64,000 nt of DNA from Novosphingobium resinovorum (GTDB lineage Bacteria > Pseudomonadota > Alphaproteobacteria > Sphingomonadales > Sphingomonadaceae), in the NCBI RefSeq assembly GCF_001742225.1, contig NZ_CP017075.1, forward strand, positions 62,001 through 126,000, written 5' to 3'. Below are positions 1 through 10,000 of this stretch, in pieces; the first letter of the stretch is position 1; each line of letters starts with the position of its first letter. The notes under the pieces are model-generated. The model was not told where the DNA came from and ran no database searches. It was given only the letters and a program-made list of their open reading frames with translations. The translations under genes were made by a program, and so were the position numbers.

Positions 1-1
1 C

Positions 2-1126
2 GATCCCTCGCGCTCGCGGCGGCTGGGGGACGTGGAGGAAAGTGCGCCCGAATACTGGCGCTGGGGCAGCGGCGAGGCGGAGCCGCATGTGCTGCTGATG
101 CTGTTGGCGGGGGAGGGGGACATTGCCGCGTGGCAGGATGCGATACTCGGCGCGATGCCGCCGGACGCCTGCACGCTCCTGCGTGTCAACGACGCGAGTG
201 GACCGGTCGGGCGCGAGCCGTTCGGCTTCGTGGACGGTGTCTCGCAACCGGAGGTCGACTGGGAGGGCACGCTGAGACCCGGCGGGGCGAAGGACCGCGA
301 CTATCGCGATCGGATCGCGCTCGGCGAATTCCTGCTGGGGCATGGCAACGAGTACGGGTTCGTGGCGGATCATCCGGTGCAGCGGGGGATCGGGCGTAAC
401 GGGACGTACCTCGTCTATCGCCAGTTGATGCAGGACGTGGGCGGCTTCTGGGACTGGACCGCGCGGATTGCCGGCAGGGACGGGGCAGTCGCGCTGGCCG
501 AGCGGATGGTGGGGCGCGGTATCGACGGGCAGCCGCTGCCGGAACTGGCCGCGCACGGGCTCAACGGCTTTACTTTCGCGGGCGACCCGGACGGGATTGC
601 ATGCCCGGTCGGCGCACACGTCCGCCGCGCCAATCCGCGCAGCGGCGACGATCCGCAAGGACGGCGCGGGTTCCTGCGCGATGTGGTTTCCTCGCTCGGG
701 TTCAAGGGCACGGCCATCCATGACGCGGTGGCCTCGGCGCGGTTTCACCGGCTCCTGCGGCGGGGGCGGCCCTATGGCGCGGCGCCGGAGCCGCTTGCGG
801 TGATCGCCGGAGAGGCGGTGGCGCAAGAGTGCGGGCTGCACTTCATCTGCCTCAACGCCAGCCTCGCGCGGCAGTTCGAATTCGTGCAGGGCAGCTGGAT
901 CGCCAGCCCCTACTTCGGCGGGCTTTCGGGCGAGCAGGACCCGCTGCTGGGCAACCGCTGTCCGGTCCGCAGCGGGCAGGTGACGGACGCCTTCGCGTGG
1001 CACGACGGGGATGGCAATCCGCGCCTCGTCGCCGGACTGCCGCGCTTCGTGACGGTGTTGGGCGGGGCGTACTTCTTCCTGCCGGGGATCGGCGGGCTGG
1101 CGCGGATACTCGAGGACGCGCCCTAA
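2..1126 (+). CDS. Dyp-type peroxidase, 5'-truncated by the window edge
   Basis: Heme peroxidase of the DyP family, which oxidises bulky substrates with H2O2. The GxxDG-type motif GFVDG (about residues 65-69, counted from the GTG at 32) and the proximal-heme region GAHVRRANPR (His about 196) are visible. The C-terminal half has the family's usual 'QFEFVQGSW' and 'R-FVTVLGGAYFFLPG' style segments. The reading frame is open to the left edge with no stop, and DyP proteins of this subgroup are usually longer than 364 residues, so the GTG at 32 is probably not the start and the N terminus lies outside the window. There is no Tat signal in the visible part. It faces the redox operon at 1312-6719 tail to tail. 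Family assignment is firm; substrate and compartment are unknown. Confidence 0.9.
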   Translation, partial: DPSRSRRLGDVEESAPEYWRWGSGEAEPHVLLMLLAGEGDIAAWQDAILGAMPPDACTLLRVNDASGPVGREPFGFVDGVSQPEVDWEGTLRPGGAKDRDYRDRIALGEFLLGHGNEYGFVADHPVQRGIGRNGTYLVYRQLMQDVGGFWDWTARIAGRDGAVALAERMVGRGIDGQPLPELAAHGLNGFTFAGDPDGIACPVGAHVRRANPRSGDDPQGRRGFLRDVVSSLGFKGTAIHDAVASARFHRLLRRGRPYGAAPEPLAVIAGEAVAQECGLHFICLNASLARQFEFVQGSWIASPYFGGLSGEQDPLLGNRCPVRSGQVTDAFAWHDGDGNPRLVAGLPRFVTVLGGAYFFLPGIGGLARILEDAP

Positions 1127-1194
1127 TTCGTCATTGCTTCGCTGTGCTTGCGGGTGGCGAAAAGCTGGCGTGTGACCGACTTCAATTCAATCAT

Positions 1195-1281
1195 CGTCAT
1201 TCCCGCGAAGGCGGGAACCCAACTCCTGAAGTGGCAAATTGCACCGTCATCAGATGGGTCCCCGCCTTCGCGGGGATGACG
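1195..1281. repeat. Intergenic inverted repeat (CGTCATTCCCGCGAAGG family)
   Basis: Two 26-bp arms, 1195-1220 and 1256-1281, are reverse complements at 24 of 26 positions (CGTCATtCCCGCGAAGG... pairing with ...CCTTCGCGGGGATGACG). They sit between two convergent genes, so the hairpin could end transcription from both sides. Such short 'CGTCAT...' repeats are common between genes in sphingomonads; that last point is general knowledge, not shown here. Confidence 0.8.
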
Positions 1282-1311
1282 GACGGTGTTTCAGTCAAAC
1301 ACGATCAGGCC

Positions 1312-2487
1312 CTAGTCGAACTGTTCGTGCCCGGTCGGCTCGGCGTGGCTTTCGCCGTTCTTGCCCTGCCGGTAGCGCGACATCTCGAAGTAGAGCCGCT
1401 GCCGTGCGCGGTTCTGGTTGCCGAGGGGGCGGTGCTCCGGGACGCAGTGCCAGGGGTTCCACGTTAGTTGCCGGGCGAAGGCGAACTGTGCAGGCGAGCG
1501 GAATTCCTGGGCCGGGATCGAGATCCGCGCCACCGGAATATAGGGCGTGCGCGCCGGGTCCCACAGGACCGCGCCCTGCTCGATCGGCTGAAGGAACGGG
1601 TCGCGCTGCAGCCTCAGGCGCATCTCGAAACAGGCCTCGCCCTCGCGCAGCGAAGCGGCGAGGTTGTCGCGCAGGTAGTCGTCGCCGGGGCGCAGCGGCA
1701 GGCGAGGAATGCGCGTCGTGACGGGGGTGAGGGGGTGGAAACTGTACTGCATCGCCTGCCCTTCTCCCAGCAGGTAGGGCGTGCAGGAGAAGTACGTGTT
1801 GGCCAGCGGATTGGCGAGCGTACGGTTCCACAGCGCCTGCATGATGAAGTCGCGCACGTGCGGGCGCCTGAGGTTCAGGAAGTACCAGACCCCCATCTCG
1901 CGGCGGCTCCAGTATTGCAGGTGCGCGTTGGTGCGCGTGTCGGGCGTGGGGAAGGTGATGACGGTGACCGAGGTGAAGTCCTGCGTGGAATTCTCGTCGT
2001 CCATCAGCTTGGGGCCGGGCACGTCGCATAGCTTCACGCTCATCGAGCCGAAGCCGACGTCGTCGATGTCGGGCTCGACATGGGGGCCGGGGTTTGAGAA
2101 GCGGACCCATGCGGGAAAGCTGCGCTCCGCCGCGAAGACGCCCCGGCGCACGTGCTCGGGCAGGCCCGGCAATACCGTGAAAGTCGCCCGGACGAGGCCG
2201 TGCGTCTTGGTATTGCCCGCGCGTTCGTAAGTGCCGGGAGTGAAGTCGAGGTCGAGGTGATGCTGCATCTCGGCGATGATGGTGTCGAGGCTGACGTCCT
2301 CGTCGGGATCGATGCGCTCCTGCGCCAGCGGGGGCACGTCGCGGCTGCGGGTGAGGTTGATGGTCCAGTTGAAGAACCGCGTCAGCGGCATGCGCACCAC
2401 CGCGTCGAGTGCGGGGCGGAAGACGGGATCGAAGCGCCGCTCGAAGTGGAGGCCCGCTTCGAGCAGGCGGTGCAGAAAGCGCAGCAT
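1312..2487 (-). CDS. Catalase-family (catalase-like heme) protein
   Basis: 391-residue protein of the catalase-related superfamily. It has the distal-histidine segment KTHGLVRA (His about 96), the 'WVRFSNPG' segment around 127-134, and a C-terminal 'PLGNQNRARQRLYFEMSRYR'-like stretch (about 350-370) where the proximal tyrosine would lie. It lacks the canonical clade 1-3 catalase core length (about 480 or more) and resembles the shorter catalase-like proteins that act as peroxidases or on lipid hydroperoxides. ATG start at 2485-2487. It is the last gene of a three-gene minus-strand operon, 4 bp after the GMC oxidoreductase. H2O2 or an organic hydroperoxide made by that oxidase is a plausible substrate (inference). 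Confidence 0.8.
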   Translation of the reverse strand: MLRFLHRLLEAGLHFERRFDPVFRPALDAVVRMPLTRFFNWTINLTRSRDVPPLAQERIDPDEDVSLDTIIAEMQHHLDLDFTPGTYERAGNTKTHGLVRATFTVLPGLPEHVRRGVFAAERSFPAWVRFSNPGPHVEPDIDDVGFGSMSVKLCDVPGPKLMDDENSTQDFTSVTVITFPTPDTRTNAHLQYWSRREMGVWYFLNLRRPHVRDFIMQALWNRTLANPLANTYFSCTPYLLGEGQAMQYSFHPLTPVTTRIPRLPLRPGDDYLRDNLAASLREGEACFEMRLRLQRDPFLQPIEQGAVLWDPARTPYIPVARISIPAQEFRSPAQFAFARQLTWNPWHCVPEHRPLGNQNRARQRLYFEMSRYRQGKNGESHAEPTGHEQFD

Positions 2488-2491
2488 CGGG

Positions 2492-4264
2492 TCAGCTCTC
2501 CCTATTCAGGCGCAGGATGTCGGCGGCCAGTTTCTCGGCCGCGAGGTAGATCGGCGCGGCGATGAACAGGCCGGGGATGCGCGGGAAGATCGAGGCGTCG
2601 ACCACGCGCAGCCGCTCGATCCCGTGGACCCGGCCCGAGGGATCGAGCACCGGCCCGATCGCCGCGCTGCCGCAGGCGTGGTGTCCCCATGCGTTGGCGC
2701 GAACCCAGTCGCGCAAGGGCGCGCCGGTGAGGTGAGGGCCGGGCAGTTCCTCCTCGGCGATCACCCCGCGCGCGATCAGCGGGCGGGCGAGGGCGCGGGC
2801 CATCTCCAGTCCTTCGACGAGGCCGGTGAGGTCGGCCTCCCCGTTCTGCGCGAAGTGGGCGAAGTCGATACGCGGCGGATCGCGCGGGTCGGCGGAGGCA
2901 AGGCGCACGGTCCCTGCGCGGTTGCCGGTCTGGCCCTTGAGCACGGTCCAGCTGAAGCCGTCGAGCCCCGGCCAAAGCTCGGCGGAATAGCCGGGATAGT
3001 ACCCTTTAAAGCGCGCCATGAGCCCCATCAGGAACAGGTCGGGCGCGTGGTCCCGCGCAGTGCTGGAGCGGCGCAGCGCGGCAAGCGCCGCGCCGTTCGA
3101 GATGTACATCCCCCGCCGCCGCTTCCGCCACATGCGGTGCAGCGGGTCACCGGGGGCGAAGGTCGCGCCCTGCAGCGAGCGCCATGGTTTCGCCATGCGG
3201 TGGACGAGGCCGATCTCGTAGCGGTCCTGCAGGTTGCATCCGACTTGCGGCAGGTGCTTGCGGCAGGCGATGCCGTGTTTGGCGAGATGGCTGGCGTCGC
3301 CGATGCCCGATAGCATCAGCAGTTGCGGCGTGGCGAAGGCGCCGCCTGCGAGGATGACCTCGCGCCGGGCGAAGCTGGCGCCTTCCTCGCCTTCTGCACG
3401 GGGCTTCGGGCTGGCGTGGTGAAGGTGGCGGCCTTTTAGCCATGCGACGCCGTTTGCGACCCCGCTCCTGTCGAACAGGACGCGGGTAGCGAGGCAGTCC
3501 GTCAGGATGGTGATGCGGTCGGGGTGAGCCTCGCGCACGGCCTCCAGCCGCTCGCGCGCGCCGCTGCGGGCGTGGCCGCGCGTGGTGAGCGGGGTGTAGC
3601 AGACCTGTTCGCGGTCCTGCCGCCTGTCGTCGTTGGGATCGCCCCAGTCGCGCAGGAACACGCCGATGCGCGAGAGCCAGTTTCGGCCCCGTGCCACGTC
3701 CACCAGCGTCGCCAGCAGCAGCGAGCGGATCAGCGCCGCATCGCGAAAGGCGCGCATCGGCGCCGCCTTCTCGACCGGCAGCCAGCCGTCCCAGCCATGC
3801 CCGGTCGGGTCGATGCCGAGGCGGGCGAGCAGGCGCCAGAACGGGCGGTGGCGGCAGTCCTCGACCACCTTGCGATGGCGGCGCATCGCTTCGGGCGACC
3901 AGCCCGGATCGCCGGTCAGGGTGGCCAGATGCGCCCAGTCGCTGTCTGGCGGGACCAGGAAGATCATCGCATTGTGCGCCGTGCAGCCCCCGAGCGCCCC
4001 GGCGCGGGGGTAGCTGACGAGGTCGCCTGCAGGAGCGGCGAAATGCCGCACGCGGTAGTCCCACGCGAATTCGGGGTTCTCCGAGGCGAAGGGATGGAAG
4101 GCGGGCACCGCGTAGTCCGCCTGAGCCCGCTCGTCTCCCGCGAAAGGGTCCGGCCCAGCCTCGATCACCAGCACCCGCATTCCCGCTTCGGCAAGCCGCG
4201 CCGCGACAGTGCCTCCGGCCGCGCCCGACCCCACCACGATGTAGTCGTGTTCGGGCTGCGGCAC
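2492..4264 (-). CDS. GMC family oxidoreductase
   Basis: FAD-dependent glucose-methanol-choline oxidoreductase of 590 residues, a normal length for the family. The N-terminal Rossmann motif VVGSGAAGG is at about residues 11-18 and is followed by E in VIEAG. The C-terminal catalytic block carries the conserved His in 'WGHHACGSAAIG' and the closing FAD-binding segment 'VVDASIFPRIPG...API'. The start is GTG at 4264, 7 bp after the cytochrome gene stop. These enzymes oxidise alcohols and pass electrons to O2 or to an acceptor; the adjacent di-heme cytochrome is a candidate acceptor. No signal peptide is visible. Substrate unknown. Confidence 0.88.
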   Translation of the reverse strand: MPQPEHDYIVVGSGAAGGTVAARLAEAGMRVLVIEAGPDPFAGDERAQADYAVPAFHPFASENPEFAWDYRVRHFAAPAGDLVSYPRAGALGGCTAHNAMIFLVPPDSDWAHLATLTGDPGWSPEAMRRHRKVVEDCRHRPFWRLLARLGIDPTGHGWDGWLPVEKAAPMRAFRDAALIRSLLLATLVDVARGRNWLSRIGVFLRDWGDPNDDRRQDREQVCYTPLTTRGHARSGARERLEAVREAHPDRITILTDCLATRVLFDRSGVANGVAWLKGRHLHHASPKPRAEGEEGASFARREVILAGGAFATPQLLMLSGIGDASHLAKHGIACRKHLPQVGCNLQDRYEIGLVHRMAKPWRSLQGATFAPGDPLHRMWRKRRRGMYISNGAALAALRRSSTARDHAPDLFLMGLMARFKGYYPGYSAELWPGLDGFSWTVLKGQTGNRAGTVRLASADPRDPPRIDFAHFAQNGEADLTGLVEGLEMARALARPLIARGVIAEEELPGPHLTGAPLRDWVRANAWGHHACGSAAIGPVLDPSGRVHGIERLRVVDASIFPRIPGLFIAAPIYLAAEKLAADILRLNRES

Positions 4265-4271
4265 CGCCTGC

Positions 4272-6719
4272 TCAGAGCGTCTTGAGGTATTCGACCAGTG
4301 CCCGCTTGTCCTCGTCGGACAGGACAGGCTCGCGGCCGAAATCGCGCTCGTCGCGGGTGCGCTGATAGCGGTTGAACTCCTCGGTGCCGAAGTAGTGGCC
4401 GCGATTGACCACGAAGTCGGGGCACTTGTTGAGCGCCATCAACGGTCCCCGCAGTGAGGCGAAGTGAGTGCGCACGGCCGCGTCGTCGGCCCCGCGCGGC
4501 AGGGTCAGCAGGCCCTTCTTGAGCTGTGCCAGCAGCACGACGAGGTCGCGGTAATGGCGCGCGATGGTGGCCGGATCGCGGCTTTCCGCCAGCGGCTGGA
4601 GCGAGGCGAGCAGGTTCACGGGCATTCCCTTGGGGATCGGCCCCAGTTCGATGTCGCCGTCCGCGTTCTCCAGCGAGCGCAGGGCCTTGCGCGCCTGTTC
4701 GTCCAGCGGACCCGGGGCGTCGGGGATGAACGAGGAGGGCACGTAGAGTTTGCTGCGCGTCGTCGTGCGGTCGACCATGCCCCAGGCGCCGGGCAGCATC
4801 GCGTCGCGTTCCCGAAGGTTCGGCCAGAGCATCTTGGCGATGCCGTCGTCGAACGCCGCCATGCGTCCCGCCACGGACGGATCGCCGTTGAACGTGCCGA
4901 CCGTGTTGGCCAGCAGGAACGGCGCGGTCGACCACAGCGAGACCAGCGAGGGCACGCGCGTATAGCCGCGTCCTCCGGCGGGCATGCGATAGGCGCGGGC
5001 CTCTCCGGTGAAGGGGTCCTGATAGGCGACGGTGCCGACCGAGGGCAGGACCTTGTAGCTTTCGGACGAGAAGTTGTCCCAGATGTTCCCGCGCAGGGCA
5101 TTGGTCGCCAGCGGGCTGCACAAGTTGGTGCGCAGCAGCGTCACCGGGATGCGCGCATCGGTGCTGAAGTAGTTGCCCTGCCGGAAGTCCGGCCGCGCGA
5201 CGAGGGCGCGCATCCTGCCCTTGAAGTCCTCGCTCTGGGTCCAGCGCCACCATGCCTTGAAGCGCGTCAGGTAGTCGGGGCCGATGGCATCGACCAGCGA
5301 AGCGCCTGCGGGCGCGTCGGGCTGCTTGCTGGAGTGGCAGCGCGCGCAGGTATTGGCGAAAGCCATCGCGCCGCGCTGGAGCACTTGCGGGCTCGCCTTG
5401 AGGTAGCCCGCACCGCCGGGCGCATTGGCCAGAGGATCGGGCCGCGCGGCCTTGAGGAAGAACAGCGCGGTAAGCGGCGTCCCCGCCTCCGTCGCGCGCC
5501 AGTAGGCGGAGTTGCGGCGGGCGGTGGCGATCTCGATCGGGCTGATGATCTTGCCGCCGACAACCGGGTTGAAGTGCGTCAGCCACTCTTCCGAGAACAG
5601 CCCGATGTTGAGATAGACGCGGTTCAGAGCCCCCAGCGCGCCCACCGCGTCGGCGCCGTCCTTGAGGACGTGCGGCGTCCAGACCGTCGCAGGCTTCTCG
5701 AAATACTGCGTGAGCGGGCCGGAATCGAGGATGTCGTTGAACTGGACGTTCTTCGTGCTGCCGCCCGCCAGCGTTTCGCGCCCGAACTTGCGCGCGGCGC
5801 CGAGCCGGTCGCCGAGCAGGTAGACCGCGTTCATCGTGCGCGGGTTGTTGATGTTGTCGGTGGAAACCAGCGAGGTGTCCATCGCGCCAGGCCGGTACGT
5901 CGAGACGAGCTGGTACATGTAGTTCGACGGGTCGGCCTTCCACATGAACAGTCGGTCCACCCACATGTACTGCGCGCCGACCGTGGAGTTGAGGTTGGCG
6001 AAGGCGGGTTTCTCGGGATCGGCGGGCGGGCGCGTCGGGCTGGGGCCGAGGTGGCAGAACCCGCAACTCATGCCCACGCGGTAGGGGCGCACCAGCCTGG
6101 GATCGTTGTAGTAGCGCGCGTCGCTGTAATAGCGCTTCGCGTCCCAGCGGGCCTTCGCCTTCTCGTCGAAGTCCGGATTGGGGAACAGGCGCAGGCCGAG
6201 GATGCCCGAGGGCTCGCCGAAGTAGGAGCCGACCGGCACCGTCGTCCCGCGCGCCCCGATGCGGATGCCGGGGTACTTCTTTTCATTCGCGAAGGGATCG
6301 GGTGCGCAGCCCGGATCGCGCGTGTCTCGCCAGAGGCCGTAGCCGTCCGGATTCGTCGGCGCGGAAAAGCAGGGTTCGTTGACAAGGCCCATGACCTTCC
6401 AGCGCGTCGGCCGGGCATTGGGGCTGCCGGGCGGCGGGGCGACGATCTTGAGCAGGTCGAAGCCGCCCAGCGTCGGCTTGCTCATGGTGTCCCAGAAGCG
6501 GTCATTGCCGCCGCTCCACACCAGCCACATGTTGCGGCCCTTCACTTCGTCGGGGGTGAGGGTAACGCCGTCGTCCATTTCGTGGAAGTAGTCTTCGTCC
6601 GCCTGGACGAGCGTGTCGTCGCGTACGCCGACTTTCTGCGCCTCGTCCTTCGGCCCGCCGTGACAGGCGGCCAACGCCGCGAGCGATCCGCTCAGGAGTA
6701 TTCCTCTGGCGATCACCAT
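4272..6719 (-). CDS. Di-heme c-type cytochrome lipoprotein (RoxA / cytochrome c peroxidase-like)
   Basis: 815-residue exported protein with two heme c motifs, CGFCH (about 219-223) and CARCH (about 458-462). The N terminus ends in a lipobox LAAC with Cys19, so a membrane-anchored periplasmic lipoprotein is expected. I chose ATG 6719, which follows a purine-rich AGAGGGGGGAG; an in-frame GTG at 6740 would add 7 residues. Size, heme number and the large region between and after the hemes recall the RoxA-type di-heme oxygenases and di-heme peroxidases, but I cannot show the RoxA active-site residues. It is the first gene of the operon with the GMC oxidoreductase and catalase-like gene, suggesting a periplasmic electron acceptor or a substrate-cleaving heme enzyme. 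Confidence 0.78.
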   Translation of the reverse strand: MVIARGILLSGSLAALAACHGGPKDEAQKVGVRDDTLVQADEDYFHEMDDGVTLTPDEVKGRNMWLVWSGGNDRFWDTMSKPTLGGFDLLKIVAPPPGSPNARPTRWKVMGLVNEPCFSAPTNPDGYGLWRDTRDPGCAPDPFANEKKYPGIRIGARGTTVPVGSYFGEPSGILGLRLFPNPDFDEKAKARWDAKRYYSDARYYNDPRLVRPYRVGMSCGFCHLGPSPTRPPADPEKPAFANLNSTVGAQYMWVDRLFMWKADPSNYMYQLVSTYRPGAMDTSLVSTDNINNPRTMNAVYLLGDRLGAARKFGRETLAGGSTKNVQFNDILDSGPLTQYFEKPATVWTPHVLKDGADAVGALGALNRVYLNIGLFSEEWLTHFNPVVGGKIISPIEIATARRNSAYWRATEAGTPLTALFFLKAARPDPLANAPGGAGYLKASPQVLQRGAMAFANTCARCHSSKQPDAPAGASLVDAIGPDYLTRFKAWWRWTQSEDFKGRMRALVARPDFRQGNYFSTDARIPVTLLRTNLCSPLATNALRGNIWDNFSSESYKVLPSVGTVAYQDPFTGEARAYRMPAGGRGYTRVPSLVSLWSTAPFLLANTVGTFNGDPSVAGRMAAFDDGIAKMLWPNLRERDAMLPGAWGMVDRTTTRSKLYVPSSFIPDAPGPLDEQARKALRSLENADGDIELGPIPKGMPVNLLASLQPLAESRDPATIARHYRDLVVLLAQLKKGLLTLPRGADDAAVRTHFASLRGPLMALNKCPDFVVNRGHYFGTEEFNRYQRTRDERDFGREPVLSDEDKRALVEYLKTL

Positions 6720-6740
6720 GCTCCCCCCTCTCGACAGCAC

Positions 6741-7076
6741 CTTGCCTGACTATGCCCTTCAAGGAGGCTCCCGTTTCGCAGGGCGGTCAAGTGACGATAT
6801 TTGTAATGGAAGAAGACGATGGTTTCCGGATTGCCGAAGTTCACCAATAGTCGTCATGATATTCAACGGCTTGTAGAGTTAACGGTGTTCGGTGAAGTTA
6901 AGCGGTCCTGTTTGATGGCATGTATCGTCATGATTTGGGGGCTTGCGGCGTCCGGTAAATAGTGTTCGTGAAAAGCGCCGGTAAATACGGCGGATTTGGG
7001 ACAATGCTGCGCCCCTGAGGTAAATGCTTAAGGGCGTCTTCGGATAGGGGCATGCCGGTGGCCGGATGGTTTCGCC
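6741..7076. promoter_or_regulatory. Divergent intergenic region with three GGTAAAT repeats
   Basis: 336-bp gap between the cytochrome operon (minus strand) and the three-gene protease operon (plus strand), more AT-rich than its neighbours. CCGGTAAATA occurs at 6952-6961 and 6978-6987 (26 bp apart) and a third GGTAAAT at 7019-7025. The second copy is the centre of an inverted repeat CGCCG-N7-CGGCG (6976-6992). These look like protein-binding sites upstream of the 7077 operon. No regulator gene is adjacent, and I cannot assign -35/-10 boxes with confidence. Confidence 0.4.
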
Positions 7077-10000
7077 TTGCAGGTTCGTCGCGGCGCGGGA
7101 TCGGCTGACGTGGCCGGCGTCGCATCCCTGCCGGGCGTCCGCTCGCTCGCTGTGCTGTTGTCGACAACGATCGCGGTGGTGCTGTTCTTCGGACTGCTGC
7201 TGATCCAGGCGCGCTCGGACCTCGTGCTGCGGCGGCAACAGGCGGACTTCGGCGAAGTGGCGCGCATGGCCAGCCTGTTCCGGGACCTTGGCGACATGGT
7301 GACCCGGCGCGCCTCGCAGGATGGACAGCGCGACGGTTCGAATCTCGACAGTTCGAGCGACCGCTTCCAGGTGCGCTACGCGGCGCAGGACCGGTGCCGC
7401 GCGATGCCGACCGCGCCGACGAAGCTGCGCCTGACCCTCGACGGTTTCCAGGCGCGTGACCGCAAGCCGGTGATGTCGGCCTTCGCGACCGAGGACGGCG
7501 AGCCTTTCTGTGCGCAGAGTTCTGCGCAGTCGGTGATCCAGGCCCCGGTAATTCCGGGGCGCAGCGAGCAGACGCGGGCGCGCGAACTGGCGATCACCGG
7601 GCCGGACGGCGAAGTCCTGCTCGTGCTGCGCGGGGACTGGCCCCAGCGCATCGAGCCGCCCGCAGCGAAGGACAAGGCCGCGCTCGAAGGCGGCGCGGTG
7701 CCCGCGCCCGACACTTCGGGCAAGACCCCGAAGATCGAGATCGGCGGGCGGGAGCGGCTGGTTTACCAATGGCCGCTCGACCTTGGACGGCCGGTGACGA
7801 TCCAGCGGGAGGAAGGCCCCTATGTCTGCGCGCCGCGCCGGTGCCTGCTCAGCGCTCTGGGCGATCCGCCGAGCGCAGGGGCGGTGCTCAACAATCTGAG
7901 CCCCTTCACCAAGGCGGCGTTCGGATTCTCGGTGGTCGTGCTGCTGCTGCTGATCCCGCTGATCAAGCTGGCCTCGATCGACCACAATGCCTCGCTCGGC
8001 TGGATGGACGTCGTCGGCATCATCGCCGCGGTGCCGCTGATGGTGGCGACGCTGGTGACGGCCTGCGCGGTGATCGCGTTCTGGGGCGACCTCAGGCGTG
8101 ACAACGACACGATGGCGCAGGGCCTCGCCGCCGCCATCGCGCAGGACGTCGACCGCGAAGTGGGCTTCAGTCTCGGCGCGATCGAGCGGGATACCAGGGC
8201 CGTATGGGGGGATGGCTGGGCCTCGTCGCAGCAATCGGGCGCAGGGGCGGCGTCGTCGCCGTGGCAGACTTACCCGGCGCCATTGCCGCTGGCCGCGCTG
8301 CAGTTGCGCAGCATGGTCGGCAGCACGATCATCGACCAGTTGCCGACGAAGGACCGCCCGCTCGCCGACATTCGCGAGCGCCGCTACTTCGGCCGCCTGC
8401 GCGCCGGGGAGGTGATCCCCTGCACCGGACGCCAAGGGGAGACGCGCGCTGACGGCGGCTTCGGCTGCGGGAAGGGCCAAGCCTACACGATCGACCAGGT
8501 GCCTGCGGCGGCCAACGGCGACGCGCGCATGGTGGTCCTGCTGACCCGCGCGGGAGCCGCGAACCTCGTGATGTCGGGAAAGCCGCCCGCCGCGACACTG
8601 GCGGTGCCGGTGCCCGAGGGCTTCGGCTATGCGGTGATCGATCCCGCCAGCCTGGAAGTGCTGCAGCATTCCGATCCGGCGCGCGCGCATAACGAGACGT
8701 TCGGCAGCCAGCTTGACGCCGTCGATACGCTGTCGCGCATCGCGGGATCGGTCGACGAGCGCTGCGGGCTTGCCGATGCTGCGCAGCAAGGCCGGGCGAC
8801 GGAGCCCACGGCAGGTGCTCCGTTCGATGCGCGCTACGGCGGCAAGCGGGTACGCATGTCGATCGGCGTTGCCTGCTCGGCGCACTGGCTGGTGGCGACA
8901 TGGTACGACCGCTCGAAGCTGCAAAGGGCGGCGCTCGATCCGGCTTTCGTCGCGGGGGTCACGATGCTCTGCGTCGGGCTGGTGCTGGCGGCGGGGCTGG
9001 GCGTGATGGCCTCGACCGACCCGCGGTCGCTGCTGCGCAAGCTCTGGCCTGATCCCGAGCCGTTCCACAGCGCCGAGGCCGACCAGTGGTATCTGCGCGG
9101 CATGTCGGCGCAGCTGGCGGTGGTGGTGCTGATGGCGGCCGGGCTGCTGCTGGCGCGGGGCGACGCGGCGTTCCTGCATGCCGCGCTGGGGCTGTTCCTG
9201 CTGCTGATCCTGCTGGCGCGCAAGGATGCCGACCATAGCTGGGGCACTCTGCCGGTTGGCTGGGGCAAGGTCGCGACTGTGTTCTACGCCGCGCTCGGCA
9301 TCTATGCGAGCGTGGTGCTGGCCTGCTGCCTTGGCGCGAACTGGCGGGCCTTCGCTTATCCGGTGCTGCTGGTGGCGATGTGGATAGTCGCGGCGCTGGA
9401 CTGGTTTTCGCTGCGCAAAATCGACGTCAGATTGCCGGCGTGGATGGAGCGGATGCGCGCGGCGCCTGCCGGCTTCGTGCCGCCTTCCGTCATGCGCCGC
9501 GTCAACCGCGTGCTGCGCCATCAGCTGGTGACGATCTACTTGCTGGCGGTCATCCCCGCACTCGCTGCGTGCTGCGCGGGGGCGGGGCAGTTGCGCGCCG
9601 ACCGCTCGCTGTCCGATGCCTGGGTGCTGCAGCAATCGCGCACGCAAATCGCCGATGACATCGCGCAAATGCGGCCCTTCTACGACAGCGCCCCCAAGGC
9701 GAAGACGCCCGCGCCCGCCGATCTGTCCGCCCGCAAGCTCGTCGCCGATCATGCCGCCGCCGAGCCCGGTGCGCCTTCGCAGATGGCCGCCGCGATCATG
9801 CAGCTGTGGACCGACGATCCGGTCCGTTTCGACCATCCGCTCGACCCTCGCCTCGGCGTGCTGGCCGACTACGCGCGCTGGGCGCAGGCGCGCACCGGCA
9901 TCTCGCTCGTCACCATGCCGCGCAGCCCGGGGCTGGTGGTGCTGCGCGACTGGCTGCTGGCGGTCGGCGCCATGGGCGTGGCGACGTTCCTGACCTGGCG

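Noticed and set aside
1195..1281. CRISPR-like pair of repeats
   Set aside because: Only one inverted pair, no direct repeats with uniform spacers and no cas genes in the window.
4464..6749. 761-residue plus-strand open frame
   Set aside because: Antisense to the di-heme cytochrome, whose two CxxCH motifs and lipobox are clear.
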